A stretch of 64,000 nt of DNA from CAYGDP01 sp964348665 (GCA_964348665.1 CAYGDP010000005.1:124001-188000), one strand, 5' to 3'. Positions 23,196 to 32,445 are shown, numbered from the stretch's first letter. Translations and numbers: made by a program. The notes: generated by a model from the sequence alone, not told the origin.

Positions 23196-23810
23196 ATGAG
23201 GTCAGCGCTGAACCAACAGGTCTTGGTGCTCAACCGCCTCTGGCAAGCGGTCAATGTTTGCACCGTCCGCCGTGCTTTCGCGCTCATTTACGAAGGACAC
23301 GCTTCCGTCGTCCTCGAAGAAAGCGATGGCGAATTTCGGACCTTCAACTTCGATCAGTGGTGCGACTTCTCTCGGTTTCACGACGGCGGAGATTCCGTCG
23401 GCACTGTTTCCCGACGCATCCGTGTCCCGCGCCTGATCTTGCTGCAAGTGTTTGATCGTCTCCCGCGCAAGGAAGTAAAGTTCACGCGTCACAACATTTT
23501 CGAGCGTGACCACAACACCTGCCAGTATTGCGGCAAGAAATTCGAACGCACCGATCTCAACCTCGATCACATCACCCCGCGCGACCGCGGCGGCGTGACC
23601 ACTTGGGAGAACGTCGTTTGCTGCTGTTTGCCGTGCAACGCGCGCAAAGCCAACCGGCTTCCCGCCGAAGTCGGCATGAAACTGCTCCGCAAACCCAAAC
23701 GCCCGAAATGGCGCCCATTCGTCAATGTCGCCTCCCTGACCCACGCCGACTCGTCCTGGAAACATTTCCTCGACCTCGCCTACTGGAACGTCGAGCTGGG
23801 GGAGGATTAG
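23196..23810 (+). CDS. HNH endonuclease family protein
   Basis: A 204-residue HNH nuclease-type protein. The zinc-ribbon HNH core is at about 105-152: C109-QY-C112, D124-H125 in LNLDHITPRDRGG, N139, then C144-LP-C147-N148. The N-terminal 95 residues (LNQQVLVLNRLWQAVNVCTV) match the conserved lead of small stand-alone HNH proteins common in many free-living phyla. The physiological substrate is unknown. These are usually chromosomal single genes, not restriction enzymes. No methylase lies nearby. It is convergent with the next gene, with a GTAG hairpin between them. Confidence 0.9.
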   Translation: MRSALNQQVLVLNRLWQAVNVCTVRRAFALIYEGHASVVLEESDGEFRTFNFDQWCDFSRFHDGGDSVGTVSRRIRVPRLILLQVFDRLPRKEVKFTRHNIFERDHNTCQYCGKKFERTDLNLDHITPRDRGGVTTWENVVCCCLPCNARKANRLPAEVGMKLLRKPKRPKWRPFVNVASLTHADSSWKHFLDLAYWNVELGED

Positions 23811-23894
23811 GCGGTCCTGCCACTGACGTCTGCGAAGCGCGCCGTGTCGGGTGAGAATGCCTTCAACCGCCCAACATCCGAGCGGGAATTTGTT

Positions 23895-23918
23895 GTAGGC
23901 CGCGTGACCTCACGCGGC
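23895..23918 (+). repeat. REP-like hairpin, family B, single copy
   Basis: GTAG (23895-23898) followed by a perfect 9-bp stem, GCCGCGTGA / TCACGCGGC, with a CC loop. It lies between two convergent genes, 3 nt before the stop of the YcxB-like gene. Same family as the pair at 37009-37084. Confidence 0.75.
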
Positions 23919-23921
23919 GAG

Positions 23922-24440
23922 TTAGACCTTCTTTACATCTTCGATGTGACGACGCATCATTTCCTCAAATGCCTTCTCCTGCTCGGCGTTTGCAAACGCG
24001 CGACGGGGAATGACGGGAAAACTTATTTTTCCAGAATATAGTAAAAAGGAATACCGGTCAGAAATTACACGGCAATATTTATCCCATTTGACCTGCGCGT
24101 CCGTCTTAGTGGTAATTATTCGAATGCTCTCGTCCAAGAAAGAGTATGACCGTTCTTCTAGTATTTCGGGTGCTTTGCCGAGGACTTGTCTCGGTGTTGC
24201 CTCAAACCGTACGATCTCTGCCAGGGTTAATCCACCGGTACAAGCCCACAAGACCCAATGTGCGGCGGTCGTAATCGGCAAAAAATGCGTCGCGAGCCAC
24301 GCTACTCCCCCAATTAGAAAACTAAAGACAATCCAAAATACGTTCCACTTGAAACTCGAATTTTGTAACAAATGTCGCCGCCAAGCGCGAAGCCAATCTT
24401 CTTTGGTTAAAGAAAACTTTATCGTGATCGGTTCGTTCAT
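23922..24440 (-). CDS. YcxB-like membrane protein
   Basis: A 172-residue protein with a cytoplasmic lead, two transmembrane helices (about 33-53 and 58-80) and a C-terminal soluble part that resembles the YcxB-like domain (WDKYCRVISDRYSFLLYSGKI, then VIPRRAF near residue 145). The function of this family is not known. It overlaps the upstream transglutaminase-like gene by 4 nt (ATGA), so the two are co-translated. Its base composition is more AT-rich than that of its neighbours. Confidence 0.8.
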   Translation of the reverse strand: MNEPITIKFSLTKEDWLRAWRRHLLQNSSFKWNVFWIVFSFLIGGVAWLATHFLPITTAAHWVLWACTGGLTLAEIVRFEATPRQVLGKAPEILEERSYSFLDESIRIITTKTDAQVKWDKYCRVISDRYSFLLYSGKISFPVIPRRAFANAEQEKAFEEMMRRHIEDVKKV

Positions 24441-26443
24441 GGCTCACCTCGCAGCATTCCATAGATCACCGACATCATTTCTGGCTCGGCAGCCGCAGTA
24501 ATCGAGTAAGTCAATGGGAGCTTTTCAACTTTCTGCGTGAAAGTTTTTTCCGCGCCGTTTTCCTTCCAGCGATGCGTGACATGGAAAGGACGAAAGTCCC
24601 TCGCGGCAAGCGGGTCGCGATAGTCGGCGTCCACTCGAAAATTGAAGATCCCGATCGTATTGTTTCCGTTGGCCATTTCGTATCGCAGCAACGCGCGGCG
24701 CGTGCCCCCTCGCCCGGCGTCTGTGCGGGTCGGGATTTTGTCAAAGTGAAAGTATTGCGTCGTGCCGGGGGTCGGGCCACTGATGCGCGCGGCTTCCTCC
24801 CAGCTTTCGCCGTCGTCAAAACTGAGCAGCATTTTCACCGCGTCCTTCTCGCCACGAGCGCGAATCTGAGCGCCGAACCGTAGCGCGACCAAGTCGCCTG
24901 CTGTCTCAACGGGCACGGTCATCGTGCCAACCCCACCCTTCCACCAGCATGAGCCGTCGCGCACATCAAGGTTGTCGAAGGTAACACCCATCGCGGCGGA
25001 GGTTTCGTTATTCTTGAAACCTGTGTCCGGCGTGATACGACACGATATCGTGCGCGTTGCTATTGCGGGATCTGCGTCTGCAGCAACCGTGATTTTATTT
25101 TCACCTTTCGCCAACAACGGCAACGTCCGTGGGGAATGCTGAAAATCGTTCTCTATGACAAGCGAATCAAGTCCCGACCCCGACGGGGAGGTAGAGATCA
25201 GTTCGATTTTGAGCCAGTACGCGTACCGGCGCAGGATTTTGTCGGTCAGTTCAATTGTCGTTTCGCTTACACCGAGTTTGCCGGCAGTCCAAAGCGGGGC
25301 AAACGTCCGGCCGTTGTTCGTTGAAATCGAGACCGTAACCTTGTCCGTATCGGATTTGCGATGCGCTTTTAGCACGACGCGTCCATCGAGGTAAACGTAA
25401 GGCGAGGAGAGTTGGACAATAGCGATGCCGGGTTTGCCGCCAACTTTTGGATGCAGCCGCGGCGACGTTTTTTCTTCAGCAAGATTTTCGTAAACGTCCG
25501 CGCCATCCGCGAGACCGCTACTGGCGAGGTTGGGCGCGTACCGATGGACGCCGTTGCCGACAATCGCGCCATTGAAAGCCGGAAAGAATTGCTTCATCCA
25601 AACTAGATCGCCATCAGGCGTTCTGGCCTTCAAACCGTCCCAGTCTTTGTCGCCGTTGACGTGCAGCCCGCGATTGCCCGCCTCGCGCGTGAACGATTCA
25701 CCGGGTCGCAGCGAGAAAAGCGCGCGATGTCCGATCTGATAACCGTATTCGTACACCTCGCTCTTGCGATCGTACTCCTGCATCGTGGCGTTCCATCCAT
25801 GTGTGCGCGCCGGCCACCAGCCAAGGCTGTAGTAGGGATTGTTGGCGAGAAGTTCCGGCCCTTTCTTGTACCCCGTCCAACCGTCGGCACGCATGAAATC
25901 GTTGAGTTTCTCGGCTTTGCGGAGGTCAGGTTTTTTATCAAGCCAACCCCGCACGGCTTCGCTGATTTCGTCCACGCTGGCCACCTTGCCGTCGGCCTTT
26001 GGAAAATAATTCACCAACGAACAATCATACATATGCCAGCCATCGGCGTCGCGCACTTCGGGAACGCTGTGACCGTTCAGGATGCGCCCGCGCGCCTCGC
26101 GTCCGTCGAGGCGATTGAGCGATGCGATGAGCGACGACGTGCAACAGCACATACAATAGCCGTACACGTTGAAGATTTTCACCGGATCATGCGCCTCCCA
26201 ATCATCCGCTAGAAATTCGTTCGGCGGGGTCGTCTGATGCCGATATTTCACCGCCGCCGTCCAGATTGCCTTGGCTCGATCCGCGTCGTTCATCTCCGGT
26301 TTGACGAACGACTTGAGGATATTCTCCGCCGTCGTCACGTCATCCGTTTTGTCGGAGAGAACTTTGAGATTGTTTACCCGCTCGCCGGCAATAGCTGCGA
26401 AAGTTGCTGCAACGATCATTCCCCAAAAGAATCCTTTCTTCAC
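24437..26443 (-). CDS. Secreted transglutaminase-like protein
   Basis: A 668-residue exported protein with a signal peptide at about 1-20. Residues 45-150 look like a transglutaminase/cysteine-protease core, with Cys97 in VYGYCMCCC, His125 in NGHSVPEV and Asp140 in HMYDCSL in the order expected for the catalytic triad. The cluster of three further cysteines is unusual. The remaining 500 residues are beta-rich, with FNFRVDADYR-type and SFDDGESW-type segments reminiscent of BNR/sialidase-like sheet repeats. Substrate unknown. The start is GTG at 26443 with a promoter 6 nt upstream. The YcxB-like gene is coupled downstream. Confidence 0.78.
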   Translation of the reverse strand: MKKGFFWGMIVAATFAAIAGERVNNLKVLSDKTDDVTTAENILKSFVKPEMNDADRAKAIWTAAVKYRHQTTPPNEFLADDWEAHDPVKIFNVYGYCMCCCTSSLIASLNRLDGREARGRILNGHSVPEVRDADGWHMYDCSLVNYFPKADGKVASVDEISEAVRGWLDKKPDLRKAEKLNDFMRADGWTGYKKGPELLANNPYYSLGWWPARTHGWNATMQEYDRKSEVYEYGYQIGHRALFSLRPGESFTREAGNRGLHVNGDKDWDGLKARTPDGDLVWMKQFFPAFNGAIVGNGVHRYAPNLASSGLADGADVYENLAEEKTSPRLHPKVGGKPGIAIVQLSSPYVYLDGRVVLKAHRKSDTDKVTVSISTNNGRTFAPLWTAGKLGVSETTIELTDKILRRYAYWLKIELISTSPSGSGLDSLVIENDFQHSPRTLPLLAKGENKITVAADADPAIATRTISCRITPDTGFKNNETSAAMGVTFDNLDVRDGSCWWKGGVGTMTVPVETAGDLVALRFGAQIRARGEKDAVKMLLSFDDGESWEEAARISGPTPGTTQYFHFDKIPTRTDAGRGGTRRALLRYEMANGNNTIGIFNFRVDADYRDPLAARDFRPFHVTHRWKENGAEKTFTQKVEKLPLTYSITAAAEPEMMSVIYGMLRGEP

Positions 26444-26449
26444 ATCCCC

Positions 26450-26478
26450 ATGCTAGTCCTATCGCGGAATGTTTTCAA
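26450..26478 (-). promoter_or_regulatory. Promoter of the transglutaminase-like gene, leaderless type
   Basis: TTGAAA at 26473-26478, a 17-nt spacer and TAGCAT at 26450-26455. It ends 6 nt before the GTG start. Confidence 0.55.
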
Positions 26479-26565
26479 CCGCGAATGGACACGGATAGGC
26501 GCGAATGAACTGCATACCTTCCACAGATGAGATCTAAGACCTTTGAAAATCCATCTGACAAACCT

Positions 26566-26635
26566 GTAGCGGCGGTCTATGACCGCCGACTTCGAAGAAG
26601 AAAAATCCAGAACGGGGCTCGCAAAGTGCCGCTAC
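26566..26635. repeat. REP-like inverted pair, family A
   Basis: The left element is GTAG (26566-26569) plus an 8-bp stem CGGCGGTC / GACCGCCG with a TAT loop. The right element is a reverse-oriented degenerate copy ending in CTAC at 26632-26635, with an imperfect stem. The GTAG ends face outward. It lies in the divergent region between the transglutaminase-like and cytochrome genes. Confidence 0.7.
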
Positions 26636-26689
26636 AATGATTTTTTCAGAGGGCTCGTTTCTAACGCAAGTCACCACGGTAAAATAAAG

Positions 26690-26718
26690 TTGCTCATCCG
26701 AGCAGCGGAGAGTATCGT
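26690..26718 (+). promoter_or_regulatory. Promoter of the di-haem cytochrome gene, near-leaderless
   Basis: TTGCTC at 26690-26695, a 17-nt spacer and TATCGT at 26713-26718, ending 8 nt before the ATG. Confidence 0.45.
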
Positions 26719-26726
26719 CCCGCACG

Positions 26727-28388
26727 ATGAAGCTGCAGCCGACTCTATTAATAATGGTAGTTTTTAATTGCGCGACCATGGCGGACGCCCGGGATCCCAA
26801 GACGATTTCATCGGAATACCGCGCCGAACGGAAAGCCCCCCAAGCGACTGAAAAGAAATTCACACCCCTGAAACCAGGTCAGCGCGTTGATTTGCTCCAA
26901 GTGCCGACTTGGTCGCGAGCCGATATGCAGTTCTTCCTGCACGGTTCGCTCGGCACGGAGGTAGTTCCGGAACGCGTCCTGGCGGCGTTTGTGATGACGT
27001 ACCCCGATTTATTCCCCGACTCGGACCTCGCAACATTCGGTTTGATTCCCGACCCGTCAGTCAGTCTGCCCATCGGGTTTAGTCGCCGGGAAGTAAAGCA
27101 TCTGGGCGGGATGTCGGCGGTAGGTATCAACTGTGCGTCCTGTCACGCGGGTGAAATCCAATCGAGCGAGGGTCAACGCGTTCGAGTGCTGGGTATGACG
27201 GCGCATTTTGATGTGGAAACGTTCTTCGGCGCGGTCATCGTGGCGACCTTTCGCACACAGGACCCGACGAACATGGAGCGATTTCTAGGCCATTATTTCC
27301 ACGCGTGCAGCCCAAACGCCAACTCGGCAACACGGGCATCGTTCGACATCGCGTTGCGCAAACAGCGCGCGCAAATCGCCGCTGCCATCACCGAAGATCC
27401 CAGTGGCTCCAAAGGCGTCGCAGCAGGCGCGCTTCACATCCTCGAACCCGCGGATTTGCGTCTCGACCGGAAACTCGCCACCAGCGGTGATGTCACGGCG
27501 ACTGTCCATGCTCTTCTGAAACTTTTCCACAACATCCGGGCCGCACTTCACGTGCCCGATGCTCCGCCTGCCGCCGCGCCGCTGCCCAACGGCGGCGGTC
27601 GCAACGATGCGTGGGGCTTGCTCTCGTATGCGTTGTTCGGCATCGCGACCCAACCAGCGCCAATCAAGTTCGGGTTGGTCTGGAACGTGGATCGCCGCGC
27701 GTGGGTTCATTGCGACGGCAACAATAACGCGCCGATCATCCGCAATCTGGCTGCTGCTCTCGGCCTCGGAGCGCCGATGATCGAGGGGCGCGGTTACCTG
27801 GATTTTCGGGTCGTGCAGCGCCAAACTGCGCTCTCCCAAAAAATCCGTCCACCGCGGTATCCGTGGATGATCGACCTGGAAGTAGCTGATCGGGGGGCAA
27901 AAATCTACGGTGCAAATTGCGCCTCCTGCCATGATGGACCAGAGACCGACGCGCGACTTTACTCGCCTGCTGAAATCGGCACCGACGCCAATCGTGCCAA
28001 GCTATTTGATGCCCAACAACGTGATCTCCACAACAAACTTTTCACCGGCGTGAAGGTCGAGGGTTATACACCACCTCCTACGGCGCCGTTCCGGAGCACG
28101 GGCAAATACTGGTCGCCCGATCTCGCGGGTGTTTGGGCGCGCGCGCCCTATTTGCACAACGGCTCGGTGCGAACGATGGATCAACTCCTCACGCCATCCG
28201 CCGCGCGAGAGAAAACGTGGAAACGTGGCACGCGCGTTTACGACGCCGACGCAATGGGTTACGTCAACGAGGGGTCGTATGTTTTCGACACTTCAGGCGC
28301 GGGGAACTCCAACGCCGGTCACGACTACGGCACGAACCTCTCGGCAACGGAAAAGCGCGACCTAATTGAGTTTTTGAAGTCGAAGTAG
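26727..28388 (+). CDS. Di-haem cytochrome c, peroxidase/RoxA-like
   Basis: A 553-residue exported protein with a short N-terminal hydrophobic signal (about 1-22). Two c-type haem sites are visible: C136-AS-C139-H140 and C398-AS-C401-H402. Both sit in the NCASCH context typical of the di-haem peroxidase/MauG/RoxA superfamily. The C-terminal WARAPYLHNGSVRTMDQLL segment and the large insertion between haems resemble rubber-oxygenase-like (RoxA) relatives more than classic cytochrome c peroxidase. It should act in the periplasm as an oxidase, peroxidase or dioxygenase, with the substrate not deducible. It is monocistronic, flanked on both sides by family-A REP pairs. Confidence 0.85.
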   Translation: MKLQPTLLIMVVFNCATMADARDPKTISSEYRAERKAPQATEKKFTPLKPGQRVDLLQVPTWSRADMQFFLHGSLGTEVVPERVLAAFVMTYPDLFPDSDLATFGLIPDPSVSLPIGFSRREVKHLGGMSAVGINCASCHAGEIQSSEGQRVRVLGMTAHFDVETFFGAVIVATFRTQDPTNMERFLGHYFHACSPNANSATRASFDIALRKQRAQIAAAITEDPSGSKGVAAGALHILEPADLRLDRKLATSGDVTATVHALLKLFHNIRAALHVPDAPPAAAPLPNGGGRNDAWGLLSYALFGIATQPAPIKFGLVWNVDRRAWVHCDGNNNAPIIRNLAAALGLGAPMIEGRGYLDFRVVQRQTALSQKIRPPRYPWMIDLEVADRGAKIYGANCASCHDGPETDARLYSPAEIGTDANRAKLFDAQQRDLHNKLFTGVKVEGYTPPPTAPFRSTGKYWSPDLAGVWARAPYLHNGSVRTMDQLLTPSAAREKTWKRGTRVYDADAMGYVNEGSYVFDTSGAGNSNAGHDYGTNLSATEKRDLIEFLKSK

Positions 28389-28498
28389 CCACGAGGATAA
28401 CATTTTGGAAAGATGGCGTCGGCGACATGACCAACATCAAAAATCCAAATGGGATCAAGGACGGGTCGTAGAGATTTGTTGTAGTTATCCGAATTATT

Positions 28499-28558
28499 GT
28501 AGCGGCGCTCTATGAGCGCCGGTTTAATGATCATTCGGCGGTCATAGACCGCCGCTAC
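28499..28558. repeat. REP-like inverted pair, family A
   Basis: Two head-outward hairpins: GTAG + CGGCGCTC / GAGCGCCG with TAT loop (28499-28521), and the reverse copy CGGCGGTC / GACCGCCG ending in CTAC (28536-28558). The first stem carries a compensatory double change relative to the others. It lies between the convergent cytochrome and M24 peptidase genes. Confidence 0.85.
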
Positions 28559-28639
28559 AAATTAATGCTGATTTATCGCTAGTGATTCAGGGTGCAAATT
28601 ATTGCTTCAATGTATTCTCGTTTGCGCCATCAATTTCCA

Positions 28640-29758
28640 TCAAATCTCAAGCCGTCTGGGAAAATGGCTCAAGAGGCGATTGCCGGTTTTTGTCACTAGC
28701 ACCACATCTTCGATCCGGACACCGCCGATGCCATAATAATAAAGACCAGGCTCGACGGTCATCACGTTCCCCGCGCGCAGTTTGTCGCCACGGACACCCA
28801 TCCGGAGCGGGTCGTGGACTTCGAGGCCGAGACCGTGGCCGGTGCCGTGGAAGAATCCATACATCCGGCCGTTTTTCCGGCCAGTTTTGTACCCGTCTTT
28901 CTGAAATGATTCCTGCACGGCTTTGTGAACTTCCTTGCCGTCCACGCCTTCCCGAACGTTGTCGAATCCGACCTGTTGCGCTTTTTCGACGGACGCATAG
29001 ATTTTTTTGATCGCATCGCTGGCGCGTCCGCGTACGACGGTTCGGGTCATGTCTCCCCAATAGCCCGAAGCCGAGTCGCGCGGGAAGAGGTCGAGCACGA
29101 TGGTTTTGTGCGCGCGATACGCGCCGTAACCAGATTCATGGCAATCACAGACCTGATTGCCGCCTGCGACGATGGTGTGCTGGCCGACTCCGCCGAGCCG
29201 GGTAAACGCGATGTGAATCGTGGTTCGCAGCGATTCAGCGGTGAGCTTGTTTTTTCCTCGATAGAGAAACCCATCCCTGCCGATTCGCGCCCGGCGAAGT
29301 TCCTTGATGGCAACAGCGAGCCCGGTTTCGGTGATGCGCAGTGCCTTCGAGATGGCGCGGATTTCATCGGGAGTCTTGATGGCTCGCTCGGGAAAAATCG
29401 GTGTGTCGTCGGTCCAAACCCGGACGCCATCGCGGCGAAGTCGTTCGGCCAATCGCAAAGGGAAATTCGTGGGGACACGGACGCGGCGCGCACCGAACGA
29501 TCGAAGCGTGGCGGCAACGAGGTTGGCGAACGTCTTCGGTTTGCCGAACTTCTTGTGCAGCGTGGTATGCGAGAGCACATGATCCACTTCGGCGGTAGCG
29601 CGGGCGCGATCAAGTTCGAGGTCGCTGGCGATCAGGTAGGTCTTGCCACGGCGACGAAAATAAACAAACGCATCGGGCGCGACGAACCGCGTTGCGTACA
29701 GCATATTGGCGTCGCGCTCGCTATCGGCGACCAGGAGCAGGTCGGGGAGGGTTTTCAC
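28640..29758 (-). CDS. M24-family aminopeptidase (Xaa-Pro type)
   Basis: A 372-residue creatinase/pita-bread metallopeptidase. All five metal ligands are present: D223 and D236 (DLFPRD... GDMT), H308 (FHGTGHGLG), E336 (VEPGLY) and E350 (RIED). The N-terminal 130 residues are the creatinase-like domain. Length and motifs fit Xaa-Pro aminopeptidase or dipeptidase, cytoplasmic, removing residues before proline. The start is GTG at 29758 with no ribosome site and a promoter ending 6 nt upstream. It is convergent with the cytochrome gene. Confidence 0.9.
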   Translation of the reverse strand: MKTLPDLLLVADSERDANMLYATRFVAPDAFVYFRRRGKTYLIASDLELDRARATAEVDHVLSHTTLHKKFGKPKTFANLVAATLRSFGARRVRVPTNFPLRLAERLRRDGVRVWTDDTPIFPERAIKTPDEIRAISKALRITETGLAVAIKELRRARIGRDGFLYRGKNKLTAESLRTTIHIAFTRLGGVGQHTIVAGGNQVCDCHESGYGAYRAHKTIVLDLFPRDSASGYWGDMTRTVVRGRASDAIKKIYASVEKAQQVGFDNVREGVDGKEVHKAVQESFQKDGYKTGRKNGRMYGFFHGTGHGLGLEVHDPLRMGVRGDKLRAGNVMTVEPGLYYYGIGGVRIEDVVLVTKTGNRLLSHFPRRLEI

Positions 29759-29764
29759 GATGGT

Positions 29765-29793
29765 AGAATAGGGATTTGAGCGGCCGAGCGCAA
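29765..29793 (-). promoter_or_regulatory. Promoter of the M24 peptidase gene, leaderless type
   Basis: TTGCGC at 29788-29793, a 17-nt spacer and TATTCT at 29765-29770, ending 6 nt before the GTG start. It lies between the M24 gene and the FkbM gene. Confidence 0.55.
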
Positions 29794-29799
29794 GCGAGA

Positions 29800-30585
29800 T
29801 TAGACAGGGGAAACCTCGACGGGCGGAAAGCCCTGAATGTCCGTCGATTGGCTTGAATGGATGCCGATCATGTTTTGGGAGACGATATTTGGATATTCGT
29901 TGTGCTGATTTTTGAAATAGTTGTTTGGGTTATACAGAAACGGCCTGTGCCAATACAGTTTGTAGCCAAGCGAATGGATGTGGCGGATGAGCGCGTCGGA
30001 GTTTTGCGGGCGATCGTTTTCGACGTACAAGATGGGATGATGACGCTCGATAATTCCACTTGCCCCGCGAATCGCGGCCAGTTCCATGCCTTCCACGTCC
30101 ACCTTGATCAACCGGCACCGCGGCAGCTGGATCGCGTCGGCGCGCATGACCGGGACGTGATCGCCTCGCGCATGATCGCCCAGGGAAAGTCCGCCGAAAT
30201 TGAATTCGCGGCGCGGATCGACCACTGGCACCGTGATGATGCCGGAGGAATCGCTGGCAGCCGCCCAATAACAAACCGTGTTCGTGATTTGGTTGAGCGC
30301 CATGTTTGCGCAGAGCGTTTGGAAAACCAGCCGTTGTGGTTCGAACGCGATGACAGCGCCACGGGGCCCGACGCGTTTGGCGAAATAAACCGTATGCGCT
30401 CCTAGATTGGCGCCCAATTCCACGACGACATCGCCTTCGCGGACGATCTGCTGGAATAGATCGACTTCGCCTTCGCTGTATTCGCCATAGAGATCGAGCG
30501 CGCGGCCGACGTAAATATCGTTTCCATTAAACAACATCGTGCCGTGGCGGCATTCTTTCTGACGATTGAAATCGGAGTTGTTCAC
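29800..30585 (-). CDS. FkbM-family SAM methyltransferase
   Basis: A 261-residue FkbM-type methyltransferase, a family that O-methylates sugars and polyketides. The SAM-binding motif is VVVELGANLGAHTVYFAK, followed by AVIAFEP and the conserved LIKVDVEGMELAAIRGA. The GTG at 30585 is chosen because it overlaps the stop of the upstream TPR-glycosyltransferase gene in a GTGA arrangement. The next ATG is about 48 nt downstream. Coupling to a TPR-GT9 protein suggests both act on the same extracellular glycan. Confidence 0.9.
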   Translation of the reverse strand: MNNSDFNRQKECRHGTMLFNGNDIYVGRALDLYGEYSEGEVDLFQQIVREGDVVVELGANLGAHTVYFAKRVGPRGAVIAFEPQRLVFQTLCANMALNQITNTVCYWAAASDSSGIITVPVVDPRREFNFGGLSLGDHARGDHVPVMRADAIQLPRCRLIKVDVEGMELAAIRGASGIIERHHPILYVENDRPQNSDALIRHIHSLGYKLYWHRPFLYNPNNYFKNQHNEYPNIVSQNMIGIHSSQSTDIQGFPPVEVSPV

Positions 30586-32288
30586 TGGGATCGGGTTACC
30601 ACGACAGCCAGTTCGTTTGCAACTGACTTGATTACGGCTGCCCAGTCGTTGAACTTCTGTTGCCGGAATAAGCGCATCGTGGGATACCACTGCGAATCGG
30701 TGCGGTCGAGCAGCCACCGAAAATCAGGCGCAAACGGCAGCAATGTCCAGACCGGACGACCGAGCGCGCCAGCGAGATGCGCGATGGAAGTGTCCACCGT
30801 GAGAACCAGATCGAGCGCGCACACGGCGGCGGCGGTGTCGGTGAAATCGTGAATGTCCGCCGTGAGATCGGTGATGGGGAAATTGGCGATTTGAAGTTGT
30901 TTGGAGGCATCGCCGAACTGGAGGGAGAAGAAGGCGATTTTTTTCGAGGACGACGTGGCAAACGATTGGAAAATGGGAGCGAAAGTTTGCAAGGGAATGG
31001 AGCGGCGATGGTCGAACCGATGTTCGGGGCGTCCAGCCCAGACGAGACCAACTGTGAAGGGGGAAGAGAGAGAGGAGAGGGGAGAGTCCGCTCGAAGGCG
31101 GGTACGCCATTGCGAGATTTTTTGCGGGTCGGCGGTGAGATAGGGAATTTTTGCCGGAATCGTGTCGGGTGTGGTGCCAATAATCCTTGGAAGGCTAAGG
31201 AGTGACGCCTGAAGATCGAACGGCGGGGTTTTTTCGCCTTCCACAATTACTTGCTCGATTTCGGGGACGGTTTGCATCAGCGTTTTGATTGGCGCCGGAC
31301 AACCGAGGGTGAGTCGGGCGCCCCGAGCGGCGAGGAGAGGCGCGAAGCGGATGAATTGAATCGTATCGCCCAACCCTTGTTCGGCATGCAGTAGAATCGT
31401 TTTGCCATGCGGATCAGATCCATCCCAGGTTGGCTGTGGAAATGGCGAAGGCCGGGTTTGAAAACCTTTGCATTTCCATCGCCATTCGTATTCGACCCAG
31501 CCTTCGTCAAATTGGCCAGTAACAAGCAGCGCGACGGCCAAGTTAAGATGCGCTTCCGCGTGGTTCGGTGCAAGCGCAATGGCGCGGCGCGCGGAGGTGA
31601 TGGAATCATTGATGCGTCCGAGTTGACGATAGGTCACCGAGAGATTGTTGTGCGCGTCGGCGTAATTGGGTTGAAGCTCGATGGCGCGCTGGTGGGCGGC
31701 CAGTGCTTCGTCGAGCCGGTCGGATTTTTCAAAGACAGTGCCGAGGTTCGTGTAGGCCGCCGCAAAATCCGGTTTCAATTCGATGGCGCGCTGGTGCGCG
31801 GCGATGGATTCAGATATGCGCTGAAACTTTTCATAGGCGATTCCGAGATTGGTGTGAAATTCGGGACGATTCGGGTTGGTTTGGACCGCGATCTCCAAAT
31901 GATGAATTGCCAACGACAGGTCGCCCGATTCCAGAAAGGCGTTTCCCAGATTATTGTGTGATTCGGCCCGATCGGGCTTGAGGTCGAGCGCGGACCGATA
32001 GGCGCGAATGGCGGCGTCGGTTTGGCCGCGAGCATAATAAGCGCCGCCGAGATTGGCGTAGTAATGGTCGCGGGACGAATCCAGGGAGATGGCGCGGAGA
32101 AAGCGGTCGATGGAGTTGTCGAAGTCGCCCCGCCCAAAAGCGAGCAGGCCGAGTTGATGCCAACTCTCGGCGTGATTGGGTTTTTGGGCGAGGATTTGGC
32201 GGAAGATTTCCTCGGCTTGCTGCCAGTTGCCGGATTGCTGGAATTGTTGCGCCAATTGAATGGCGTCTTTGAGCGTCACCTGCGGCAT
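30582..32288 (-). CDS. TPR protein with GT9-like glycosyltransferase domain
   Basis: About 568 residues. The first 260 or so hold around seven 34-residue tetratricopeptide repeats (recurrent A-Y-NLG, ELKPDFA and ELQPNYAD units). The C-terminal 280 resemble the heptosyltransferase-type GT9 fold: LLHAEQGLGDTIQFIRFAPL, then VDTSIAHLAGALGRPVWTLL. It probably transfers a sugar in envelope or protein glycosylation. The ATG at 32288 is preferred over a TTG further upstream. A TATTCT box ends 6 nt before it. Adjacent tandem TPR units are very similar at the DNA level, implying recent internal duplication. It is coupled to the FkbM gene. Confidence 0.87.
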   Translation of the reverse strand: MPQVTLKDAIQLAQQFQQSGNWQQAEEIFRQILAQKPNHAESWHQLGLLAFGRGDFDNSIDRFLRAISLDSSRDHYYANLGGAYYARGQTDAAIRAYRSALDLKPDRAESHNNLGNAFLESGDLSLAIHHLEIAVQTNPNRPEFHTNLGIAYEKFQRISESIAAHQRAIELKPDFAAAYTNLGTVFEKSDRLDEALAAHQRAIELQPNYADAHNNLSVTYRQLGRINDSITSARRAIALAPNHAEAHLNLAVALLVTGQFDEGWVEYEWRWKCKGFQTRPSPFPQPTWDGSDPHGKTILLHAEQGLGDTIQFIRFAPLLAARGARLTLGCPAPIKTLMQTVPEIEQVIVEGEKTPPFDLQASLLSLPRIIGTTPDTIPAKIPYLTADPQKISQWRTRLRADSPLSSLSSPFTVGLVWAGRPEHRFDHRRSIPLQTFAPIFQSFATSSSKKIAFFSLQFGDASKQLQIANFPITDLTADIHDFTDTAAAVCALDLVLTVDTSIAHLAGALGRPVWTLLPFAPDFRWLLDRTDSQWYPTMRLFRQQKFNDWAAVIKSVANELAVVVTRSQ

Positions 32289-32294
32289 GGGACA

Positions 32295-32323
32295 AGAATA
32301 CGATACCACGGGGGATAAATCAC
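32295..32323 (-). promoter_or_regulatory. Possible promoter of the TPR-GT9 gene
   Basis: TATTCT at 32295-32300, ending 6 nt before the ATG. The -35 match (GTGATT at 32318-32323, 17-nt spacer) is weak. Confidence 0.35.
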
Positions 32324-32445
32324 GTGAAAGTGAACGTAGCAATATTCTGGCAAATTCTTATCCGAAATTCGCATGCGGCTGCGGATTTGTCTACGGGGGG
32401 GCGCGACCTGCATCGTGCTGCCAAATTTAATCTTACTATGTTTGA

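Noticed and set aside
23196..23810. HNH gene as part of a restriction system
   Set aside because: No methyltransferase or specificity gene nearby, and the protein matches the common stand-alone HNH type found in housekeeping contexts.
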